A DNA stretch of 32,816 nucleotides. Origin: a virus. The translations under genes and the position numbers were made by a program. Position 1 is the first letter of the stretch. Every line of letters starts with the position of its first letter. The stretch is taken from the IMG/VR virus record IMGVR_UViG_3300029922_000210, positions 1-32,816 of that record. One strand, given 5' to 3'. Positions 23,901 to 31,100 of the stretch are shown here, piece after piece. A model generated the notes under the pieces. The model was not told the origin of the DNA. It made no database searches and worked only from the letters and a program-made list of their open reading frames with translations.

Positions 23901-25653
23901 GAATTTAGCTAAACCATCTGGCGATGGAGTAGTTTCAGGTCTTCCAATCGTTGCCGTAAACATTGGTTCTAACTATGTTGATGTTATAAATCCTTTTGGC
24001 GTTGCTATGTCTTCAACAACTGTTGGAGCCGGAACAGTTCAAATCTGTCCAACACCGATCATCCAATGGACATTAGCGCACGCAGCTTACGTCCCAGTAG
24101 CTACATTAAGCCGTACATCTAACGTTGTGACAGTGTTTACATCAACTCCGCACTTCCTAAATAGTGGAGATACTATTGACCTACGTGATAGCACTAACAT
24201 ACCAGATGGAGTTTACACAGTTACAGTCGTAGGACCTACTCAGTTAACGTTCTCTCTATCAGGATCAAATTTCACTGAAACTCCTACATACGCTTCATTG
24301 ATTCAGTCTACATTGACTCAGAGTCGTTATAGAATCCAATCTCTTGGCTTCAACAACTTAATGAGATTGAATTGTCAAAATGGACAATCACCGAGCTTCG
24401 TGGATTGCGGCGTTGCTGTAGATGACTACATATCTTTAAGTGGAACTACATTTGCTTCTAACAATAACGGACTATTCAGAGTATTAGCTGTTGATAACAA
24501 CTCTATTATCTTCTTGAATTCATCTGGTACAGATCAATTGAACACATTGAGACCAATGAATAACCAAGGTGTGGATGTAGTATTTACTACAAACACTAAT
24601 ACCATCACTGGTGTTACTGGTGCATTCAAGTATATACAAGTTGGAGATTGGGTAAAGAAACTAGCTGACCCTGAAACATATTTCTTACAAGTTTTAAGTT
24701 TAAATAACTCTAATCCTGCTCTAGCTACTCAAATCACTTTAGGTGGTAACTATGCAGGAACAAGTGAAACAACAGTGGGCGTGATCTATAGAGAATCAAC
24801 AGATTACGATCAAGGTGTGTTCTTAAATAGTGCTAACGATATTGCTATTTACGAAGGTGACTCCGTAACAGTTGGCGACACACTATTCGTACAGAATATA
24901 GTTGAAGCAGGTTGGTTTAATATTAACAATACAGGTAACTTTAATATCGTTGAATACGGTACAGAATCTAACTACAGACCGTTCTTAAGAGTTATTAACT
25001 CTGCTGCAGTAGTTTCAAACACTGGTGACCTATCTGTTAGTTCAGATGGTTTCTACATAATAGAAAGTCTTGCTAATAAGTTCTATACTATAAGAGAAGT
25101 GAAGTATGCAGCATTAGATGGCGTCAACAGCAATCTAAGAGACATATTCATAACTCCGTATAGCAGAGACTATAAATTCACTCCTGCAAATAACTCTAGC
25201 ATAACTCACTTAGGTAAGTTAGGTTACAGTAACAACGTTGTAATAGGTACAGATGGATACACATACTATACAGGGTTGCTACAAAAAGTTCAACGCATAG
25301 TTGACGGCTTTGAGCCAGATGCTGCAGATTTCCCAGGACAAAGAGCTGTAGGAAGTGCGATTGAAACATTGCCTCCATTGCCGTTCCAAGTTAATCTTGC
25401 CCTCACTGTGATCACAAATGCCGGTGTTAACTTAGGCGATGTTTCAAACAGCATTCAATCTACTATCATTAACTACATTGATGGCTTAGCTGTTGGAGCT
25501 CCTATTGTTATGTCACAGATCATAGCTGACATTCAGCCTATCACTGGAGTTGCTTCGGTTGTGTTCACTAATCCTGTACCAAGTACACAAAGTATAACCT
25601 TAGCAAGTAACGAGAAAGCAATAATAAGCCCTAACAACATAAGCTTGTCATAA
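17911..25653 (+). CDS. Giant baseplate J / gp6-like wedge protein with a DUF3494-like domain
   Basis: The 2580-aa protein has baseplate J features at both ends. At about 260-310 are LTGGTDVETDQDLRDRIQSY and an ARGTEAAILAAVINVSD segment, the signature of the family. The final 120 residues (LGDVSNSIQSTIINYIDGLA, GAPIVMSQIIADIQPITGV) form the usual C-terminal domain. Between them lie about 1900 residues of beta-rich modules, against 300-660 aa for normal members. These include a STDFVNISAAQVAEIVVAIN module (about 395), two copies of a ~100-residue module (1257-1357 and 1577-1678) and a DUF3494-like domain between them (1360-1560). gp6-type proteins form the baseplate iris, so the inserted parts probably stick out. 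Translation is likely coupled to the HNH gene through the TAATG overlap. Confidence 0.85.
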   Translation: MASQINIQSYNQFLGSMIRSIIANTPLNDINQGSVLLTILEAAASNDFENNTAILSLLNLLDIQTVSDSDLDNRAADYGLTRLAAMQASGNVSFFNNSITKQSTSLYVIKPAPIAGQTVIYVNNTTGWANSGTLYVGRGTANFEGPIAYSSITTFATYSQVNLSSALQNNHLISDSVVNAQGQPDRLIAAGTTISIPANNQTPEIDYITLRDAVLPAGETVVSNVAVIALIAGSIGNAPINTITQFQTAPFTGAAVSNTSALTGGTDVETDQDLRDRIQSYTNTLARGTEAAILAAVINVSDSSDNNTVVSAVMTEPPSIGQPSILYIDNGSGFQPSYAGQSVDTLLTNATGKEQFLQLANYPVTRPQVVNTGIGPFTLIDGSFLGVSVDGIEEIVYFHSTDFVNISAAQVAEIVVAINNQAKLFSARLTNNSANILIYPDAFNAETIQVTAELTTDDPSLYANSLLQFPTSQFSFIELFQNNTRLRERTISAQLETAPFGSWNVSAPGDLTISVDNTPQQDRTFSLNLFPGASSFTTLTLNEWVAAFNNQFAGLTATATAAQTMQLSSNQSGANSSLNVAGGTLLASLFPTQPTTSVGQSSGFILNRQTGNLEILTTIKPGDNITAGIVDARGFVNSTVTTSGTYDVSTDSFGRAAQLVVVADSTFCTQRAENIPIGSTITISNPSGNVMRIMSSTLTAFPFLMPGDFIYITQRTSAWLSSNNTGLFKVIDKGFHTTAGTDTYVDVLNAGNLATPSITPQTVTVVDPADIQSFTTDGYPQVWLGTFTTNPPIATLTNIVDSLNNNLINVVASIYQSNSVKLTSTTENGGSIAIPVVMGTSAVALFTSTSTAQFGNPPLIAAIVSSKSLLTHFKIDPPTNKNTWLNRQVFDDSKGSLTANAIPSAPPYSDPYSETLQSTGELNTTHVDYSSIISFTDGNNRKQLRSIAAFLPSDSVGTQEALARTSLDNITGDQFEIVRPLQLSASDSVAVVIDQNPQTNTINIPLARTGQINSGDPGGGGSFIPTTTEFSANDYDNQPGIDFSNQNTWSTTLNKTNFNDYAVWFTARNWYSSGGVGSGNGAMIVRAADFGPNGNFLRFNMQYPTIPNQAATTSFVNTPSFTTFSYFFGSGAARPTALIATDTITVKGPYPNAATNFPNGTVSSGNYYDYTFSAGNFSSVVVGDVISVTSSSGVSNANSGQFSVQNVSGNTIRVMNSIASVTGVGNPEVDTITTVGDILGTPTSYGFTAVADTSGSLNGTYFLIYNTAGSVAVWINENGTAGPPSVGANAYLMVGTILPNDTATTVAGKIAVAINQNSSFVATVSGSGLLITNVQNGVLPIADVGTSGFSITPPGGGPLATASTYAILGASTVTNTGFSVLTGDLGLSPGTSITGFPPGTYSGTENIANTAASTAQAQALSAYNTFAAMSATSISSVLDGQTLTPGVYKETIGTFNLATSGPGTLTLNGAGTYVFQCASTLVTGAGGIPTITLTGGATAANVYWIVGSSATINSGSAGTFQGNIIAQASITDTIGGTVNGSLIALTGAVTLSAAANVVAQPGNSGPVGQTGTNNDSLTGKYFIIYDNGGPVSIWFDIGNQGISEPYDGAYRSIRVSTLTAGASANTVALAIQAAVTGDASFGTPAVSTNVVTITNTFNGNVPAGNAGTSGFTVSSVAGSSATPEVINNPVGLSIFPLTGVSTLNISTTINNSTLMSATPVGNSALTISLATQEETAATLAYGYTPGNSYIGMYDGVNWVKTFENPNPNFTMKMPFVLQGAQPSIYSMDTAPNYNVATNGELFKLIPVTVQNLYHQFTQPALSQLPIVATVDIADDRKNVQIQSKQLGSAGAVEVLGGTGNQSKMYIQTPAIVETDGSGSYLTVQVPAFPDTFSVGDTVLLENTAGVARLNRLQSSDTITTVNLNPVTNAIEYEYNPKSVGIVSGTAFTITDVGSTYSPAWPAGFVWRWTATGSGINFSTVNPGDLLYAFGTTGWSQQNLAKPSGDGVVSGLPIVAVNIGSNYVDVINPFGVAMSSTTVGAGTVQICPTPIIQWTLAHAAYVPVATLSRTSNVVTVFTSTPHFLNSGDTIDLRDSTNIPDGVYTVTVVGPTQLTFSLSGSNFTETPTYASLIQSTLTQSRYRIQSLGFNNLMRLNCQNGQSPSFVDCGVAVDDYISLSGTTFASNNNGLFRVLAVDNNSIIFLNSSGTDQLNTLRPMNNQGVDVVFTTNTNTITGVTGAFKYIQVGDWVKKLADPETYFLQVLSLNNSNPALATQITLGGNYAGTSETTVGVIYRESTDYDQGVFLNSANDIAIYEGDSVTVGDTLFVQNIVEAGWFNINNTGNFNIVEYGTESNYRPFLRVINSAAVVSNTGDLSVSSDGFYIIESLANKFYTIREVKYAALDGVNSNLRDIFITPYSRDYKFTPANNSSITHLGKLGYSNNVVIGTDGYTYYTGLLQKVQRIVDGFEPDAADFPGQRAVGSAIETLPPLPFQVNLALTVITNAGVNLGDVSNSIQSTIINYIDGLAVGAPIVMSQIIADIQPITGVASVVFTNPVPSTQSITLASNEKAIISPNNISLS
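21679..21981 (+). repeat. Baseplate J internal module, copy 1
   Basis: About 100 residues starting LNGTYFLIYNTAGSVAVWIN and ending VGTSGFSITPPGG. It matches copy 2 at 22639-22944: L-x-G-x-YF-x-IY, a short V-x-x-W strand, a TA-x-x-VA-x-x-I helix and an A-x-x-GTSGF end. The DUF3494-like domain lies directly after it. Confidence 0.75.
21988..22590 (+). repeat. DUF3494-like (ice-binding type) domain, copy 2, normal order
   Basis: About 200 residues in the usual order: cap motif ASTYAILGASTVTNTG and GDLGLSPGTSITGFPPG, then a helix (STAQAQALSAYNTFAAM), then the solenoid core from LDGQTLTPGVY through VYWIVGSSATINSG and TVNGSLIALTGAVTLSAAANV. The core is nearly the same as in the sheath copy. The 22 bases at 22525-22546 are identical to 30560-30581 in copy 3. 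Confidence 0.9.
22639..22944 (+). repeat. Baseplate J internal module, copy 2
   Basis: It starts LTGKYFIIYDNGGPVSIWFD and ends AGTSGFTVSSVAG, aligning with copy 1 at 21679-21981. The two modules bracket the DUF3494-like domain, so that domain was inserted between tandem repeats or carried one copy with it. Confidence 0.75.
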
Positions 25654-25654
25654 T

Positions 25655-28156
25655 ATGAATAACCAAGATAAAATCGATCAACTTCATGATCTGATGCCAG
25701 CGCACTATAACACTAGGACTAATCCTAACTGGTTGGCGCTAATTACCGCTCTTGGCGCATCTGATAATAATATAGTTGACCTGTTGGTAGAAGTAAAGAA
25801 GCAGTTTTTTCTTAAAACAGCTTACGCACCATACCTAGACAATCTCGCTGCTAATGACGGAGTTCAAAGACCTGCCGGAGTAGGCATGGATGATACTACG
25901 TTTAAAAAATTCATACCGATAATGGCTTATCAACCTAAGCAAGTTAAGTTGATCGTCGATCAGCTGCTTAATATCTTTTTTGCTAAAGAAACTACTACTG
26001 CCTACGTTGAATCAGGACAACCGTCTCCATATAATTTACAGAGCGGCTGGGAACTTGAATACACTGTTGACGGCATATATGACGAATTAATACATTTCAA
26101 TGCAGCCGACTTTACTGATATAAATGCAGCAACAGCCCAAGAAGTTGCAGCAGTTATCAATAGGCAGGCTCAGCATAGCTTTGCCGAAAACTACTACGAC
26201 AATGGTGCGAAAAACTTCTATGTAAAAATCTTCACCAACACAGTAGGTTCAAAAGGATCTATACAGCTGGTTGGCGGACGAGCGAACATAGCCCTTCAAT
26301 TCAATGGCTTCGTAACTGGTGCCGGCAACGGATCAAATACTCAGTGGACTATTACTAAAGTTGGTGAGAAAGTTACTTATCAAAATACAGGTGGAACTCT
26401 TCCAGGACTAAACATGTTGCAGGTAGGCGATATTTTGATATCTCTTTTACCAGGTAATTCTGGTTATTTTCCTATCACTGGTATCAACTTAGGAAACAAT
26501 TCGTTCACTATTACAAATCTATTTGCAACACCTGGTACATATACTCAGACAGATGACACACAGACTAAGTTCTTTACGCCAAACAAGTATGTAGTATATA
26601 CGCAGAACAATCGCGCAGTAACGTGGGAAGTAACTCCTGGTGAAGTTATTGTTGAGATGCCCGCTACCCCGCCAGTAGTTAAGAGATCCTTGATAGGTGC
26701 TGCTCACATCAACGGTTCAGAGAGTTTAGTTACTACAACCAATTCTCCTACTTCTATTACCGTTGCCGACGCCTCTCAGTTTCCCATGACTGGAACCTTT
26801 TGGCTTCAGGAAGTTGAAGAAATTCAAACTAGATATATAACCCCTACCCAAGACACTTTAGCTTTAACAACCTTTAACACAAGATTTCAAGGTAGACCTA
26901 TCGAGTATACGTACTCTAATAGGTTGGTTTTAGCAACTACCGGTACTACTACCGTAGGCAGTAACCAGATTACAAACGTAGGTTCAACAGTAGGTCTAGA
27001 AGTTGGTAACGGCGTATTTATGCCTGGTGTGCCTTCATATGCCTTAATAACGAACATTTTAGGTAGTACGGTTACAGTTGATTTTCCAGCTACAGCAAGT
27101 AATATTAACGTTGGAGTTCAGTTCGCTGGAAATACCTTAAACAACATAACGCCTGATTTACCGGCATTAGCTACTCTAGATGAAAACACTTTAACCTCTC
27201 TAGTTAGATCTGGCGACGTTGTTACTGCAACAACATCTGCTAATCATGATTATAAAGTGGGCGACATAGTTTCTATATATAATGCAAGCGGCGTCCTTAG
27301 TCAAACCTCTACAGCAACATTGACCACTGGAACTCCTACTCTCACCGGTGTTTCGCCTCTAGGGACTGTTTCTAAAGGTGAAACAATAGTGGGAACAAAT
27401 ATTCCACTTGGAACCTTGGTAGATAGTATAGTTGGAAGTACAGTAACAATGACTCAGAATGCAACAGGTAGTGGCTCTGAAACTATCACGTTCAATGAAG
27501 ATTTAAATGGAAGCTTTGTAATAACCTCTGTAACCGACAACACTTTTACCTACAACAGTATAGGTTTAAGCGGTACAGCGACTGCACCTGGAACAGCTAG
27601 AGTTGATACTATAGGCATGGCACCATCAGGATCGTTGGTTGTAATCACTGCTGCCTTACCTGTTAGCTTCACAAGAATATATGGGCCATACGTATGGGAC
27701 CTAGCAGCTCCATTCGTACTCTCTGACAATACTGCTAAAATCACTGGTAGCATTCAGGCCGGTAAGACCATTCCTCTATTAAACCTAAGTTCAAATACTA
27801 TACCGTCAAGCGGCGGTTTCATAGTCTTTGACTATGGACTTGATACTCAAGAGGGACCCGTAAGATACCTGTACGCCCCTAATAGCACTACTTTGGTCCT
27901 AGATCCGTCGTACATTTTTCTATACAATCACGCAAACGGTTCGGGCGTAGTATCCATTAACAACAAGGGCCCACACATAATGAGTGGAGTTGGCACTGAA
28001 TACCCGCCTTATATCACCAACCCAGGGGACGTTAGAGTTACCCTTGAGAAGCTGATAGAATCAGTAGCAAGTGCTGGTATCTTCATAGATTTCTTGGTAC
28101 GTTACCCAGATCAACTTTATAGTGTGCTTCCAACTTACACAGTAGTGAGTAATTAA
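25655..28156 (+). CDS. Baseplate wedge protein, tail protein I-like, with fibre-type modules
   Basis: The N-terminal 80 residues (LHDLMPAHYNTRTNPNWLAL, DLLVEVKKQFFLKTAYAPYL, DNLAANDGVQRP) resemble tail protein I, the partner of baseplate J in the wedge. The ATG is 2 nt after the J stop, the normal order. Residues about 145-170 hold a HFNAADFTDINAATAQEVAA module also present in the J protein. From about 430 on come beta modules, including two related segments with GSTVTVDFPATAS and GSTVTMTQNATGS, the second nested inside a KVGDIVSIYN-type module. The C-terminus has GDVRVTLEKLIESVASAGIF and a final hydrophobic strand. At 833 aa it is far larger than P2 gpI (about 180 aa), so most of it is probably exposed or linking structure. 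Confidence 0.65.
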   Translation: MNNQDKIDQLHDLMPAHYNTRTNPNWLALITALGASDNNIVDLLVEVKKQFFLKTAYAPYLDNLAANDGVQRPAGVGMDDTTFKKFIPIMAYQPKQVKLIVDQLLNIFFAKETTTAYVESGQPSPYNLQSGWELEYTVDGIYDELIHFNAADFTDINAATAQEVAAVINRQAQHSFAENYYDNGAKNFYVKIFTNTVGSKGSIQLVGGRANIALQFNGFVTGAGNGSNTQWTITKVGEKVTYQNTGGTLPGLNMLQVGDILISLLPGNSGYFPITGINLGNNSFTITNLFATPGTYTQTDDTQTKFFTPNKYVVYTQNNRAVTWEVTPGEVIVEMPATPPVVKRSLIGAAHINGSESLVTTTNSPTSITVADASQFPMTGTFWLQEVEEIQTRYITPTQDTLALTTFNTRFQGRPIEYTYSNRLVLATTGTTTVGSNQITNVGSTVGLEVGNGVFMPGVPSYALITNILGSTVTVDFPATASNINVGVQFAGNTLNNITPDLPALATLDENTLTSLVRSGDVVTATTSANHDYKVGDIVSIYNASGVLSQTSTATLTTGTPTLTGVSPLGTVSKGETIVGTNIPLGTLVDSIVGSTVTMTQNATGSGSETITFNEDLNGSFVITSVTDNTFTYNSIGLSGTATAPGTARVDTIGMAPSGSLVVITAALPVSFTRIYGPYVWDLAAPFVLSDNTAKITGSIQAGKTIPLLNLSSNTIPSSGGFIVFDYGLDTQEGPVRYLYAPNSTTLVLDPSYIFLYNHANGSGVVSINNKGPHIMSGVGTEYPPYITNPGDVRVTLEKLIESVASAGIFIDFLVRYPDQLYSVLPTYTVVSN

Positions 28157-28167
28157 GACATGTTGCA

Positions 28168-28174
28168 GTATAAT
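28168..28174 (+). promoter_or_regulatory. TATAAT box before the fibre gene
   Basis: TATAAT (28169-28174) is followed by the SD AAGGAG (28182-28187) and, after 5 nt, the TTG start at 28193. This is the leadered form of the recurrent box. Confidence 0.5.
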
Positions 28175-28192
28175 TTAAGTTAAGGAGACAAC

Positions 28193-31100
28193 TTGGCTGT
28201 ATTAGGACGCTTACTTATTAGCTCTGCGGAGCGACTAGATCTCCCTGATTTACTAAGTATCGATAGTTACTCAGCAGGGGACTGGAAATACTTCATTGAG
28301 ACCTTGGTAGGTGAGGACACTCCTTACATTATCAAAGGCTTCGATGTTGCTAATCCAGCTAGTGCAATTGGAACTCAAAATTGCGCTATCAATATCGCTG
28401 ACTCCGCAATGTACTACCCAGGCTCTGCTGCGGGATCATTTTACTATGGTCTACCAGTCGGAGATCCTAACGCTCAACCATTAGTTCCTGCATTAATTAA
28501 AAACGCTACAAATTATGTCTACCTTGTTTTTACAACTATAGGTGCTGCAGCGGATACAAGAGCTTTCTGGGATCCAAACGCTAACGGAGATACCGGCGGC
28601 GAGTTCACTCAGGAAGTAAACACTGAATCAGTAATTCAAGTTCAAGTCAACGTATCAACAGGTTCATTCCCAGATAATACAGTTCCAGTCGCAATCATAA
28701 AGGTTGGTCCTTCAGTTATCACAAGTATTGAAGACGCAAGACCGATGATGTTCCGTCTCGGTACCGGCGGTATCGATCCTAATCCTGCTAATAGATTTCA
28801 ATGGCCAGCTTTACCAAGTGCTCAATACGAGCAGATGGAAACCCCAATCACCCTTACTTCCTCATCAGGACCAAATCCATTTCAAGGTGGCGACAAGAAT
28901 CTCACCTCAATGAAAGAGTGGATGGACGCGGTAATGACGCAGCTTGCCAACCTTGGCGGTTCGCAATACTGGTACGAAGATAACTCTACCTTTAGCTTAA
29001 TAAATTTATTCAACGATCTCAATATAACTTTCTACTCTAAAGGAAAGTATAAACACAGTTCTTCTGTTCCAGGTGAATTAACACTCACTGAAAATCTAGT
29101 AATCAAGAGCACAAACTCACCGCAAGATATCACTATTCAAGCAGGAACTATCGACATTCCTGATGAATATGTTGGGTATATCTCATTAGCAAATACACAA
29201 CCTGTTAACTCTCTCAATGAAGCAATTCTATGGACTAACGGATCCACTTATCTCAATACTCCTAACGGATCTATTGGATTCTTTTCAGAGTTAAGTGCCG
29301 GTGATTGGGTTAGTGCAGTAGGCGATCCAAGCAACTATACATTACAGGTTGAACAATTCTATAGTGGTACAAATGGTACTGGCTCTGTTACTACTGCAGC
29401 CAACGCTAAATCAGTATTACTAAGCGGAGCTTATCAAGGATTAACTTCGGTAACATTAGCTACATTTAATCAAGGTATCTATCCAATAAGCGACATACAG
29501 ATTCAAGCTAGATCTAATCCAGCTATCGCTGAAGCCGGTGGAAACTTCCTTTGGTTAGTTCTACGTAGCGATACGATCGAGGGAATCGGAAGCATAAGTG
29601 CTGTTACCGTTTCTGGTACATTAACCGTAACCGATGGTTCAGCTGCTTCTCCAACTGGAACAGTTGCAGAAGTTATTGCAACAGGACATGGTTTAATAGA
29701 TGGAGATCGTATCACTGTAACTGCCCCTGTGGGACAAGCAGGAACATATACAGTTGAAGTCATCGACGCCAACACATTCTTCTTTAATACAACGGACACT
29801 GCTACAGGATCTTTTACTGGTTACTACGGATTATGTACTACAGTGGCTACAGCAACTGAATCTGCTAATAACGGGTTCGAGTCTGGTGAAACCATCATCA
29901 TCGGTGGAACTACAAACTTTAACGGCGAGTACGTAATCAACTATAGATCTCCAACTCAATTTCAATTTCCAATTGCTGGGCTAGTACCTCCTAGTCCACC
30001 AGCAGGAAGTCCAGTTATGGCAACAGCTGCAAGCTATGCAGTTTTAGCTAACTCAACAATCACCAACGTAGGTTCAAGTGTAATCACCGGAAATCTTGGT
30101 TTGTATCCTGGAACCTCTGTTACTGGTTTTCCACCAGGGACAGTTTCCGGCACAGAGAATATTGCAAACCCTGCGGCAATGCAAGCTGAGATTGATGCCA
30201 CAGCAGCTTACACTGATCTATCTACACGTACAGCAACCATAATTCCTTCATCTCTTGACGGTCAAACTCTTAGTGCAGGTGTTTATAAATTTAGTTCTGG
30301 TTCAGCTTCATTAGCGACTTCTACAAACGGTACATTGACCTTCAACGGTAGTGCGACTGATATCTTCGTAATACAAACTGCTTCTACCTTAACTACTGGC
30401 GCCGGTGGAACTCCAACTATTGCGTTTACAGGTGGAGCATTAGCATCAAATCTATATTGGGCTATCGGTTCTTCTGCAACATTAAATGTTAGTGGAACCG
30501 GTACCTTCGAAGGAACTTTGATTGCTCACGCCAGCGTAACAATAGATGGTGGTTCGGTAAACGGTAGCTTGATTGCTCTTAATGGTGCAGTCACTATCAG
30601 TGCAGCATCTGCAATTACATTAGGAACATCTGTTGGACCTCCTGCTCCTGAATCAGCTGGTACAGCAACATTAGCTCGCCTTGACGTTCGTTCTGAAGAA
30701 GGTATCACTAAGGTTGTTCAAGGTGAAACTATCGACATCGGTGAAGGTGACTCTGATAACATTCAAAGATTCATAGGCATGAGCTCTCTTGCAGAGACAT
30801 ATCCTGATTACTTCACTGGTCCATATAACACTCTTTGGAACCTAGCAAATTATAACTCTTCTATAACCGATAATTTAACAATCCGTAGTGCGAAACTCAC
30901 TGCGATGATGGCAGACAAAGCGCAAGATAAAACTGTTAAGTATCTATGTAATGCTTCGACTGCGGTTAATACTACAAGCGGTAGCGCACAGCAACTCACT
31001 TTCTTACCAGCGAGCAGCACATTAACGATCTTACAACCAGGATCTCCTGGTAACTCAGTAATCAGTTTACCTTCTGGTTCACCCGGAATATCACTATTAA

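Noticed and set aside
28160-28183. In-frame ATG at 28160 as the start of the fibre gene.
   Set aside because: The frame stops after seven codons; the TTG at 28193 has a good AAGGAG at proper spacing and leads directly into the protein.
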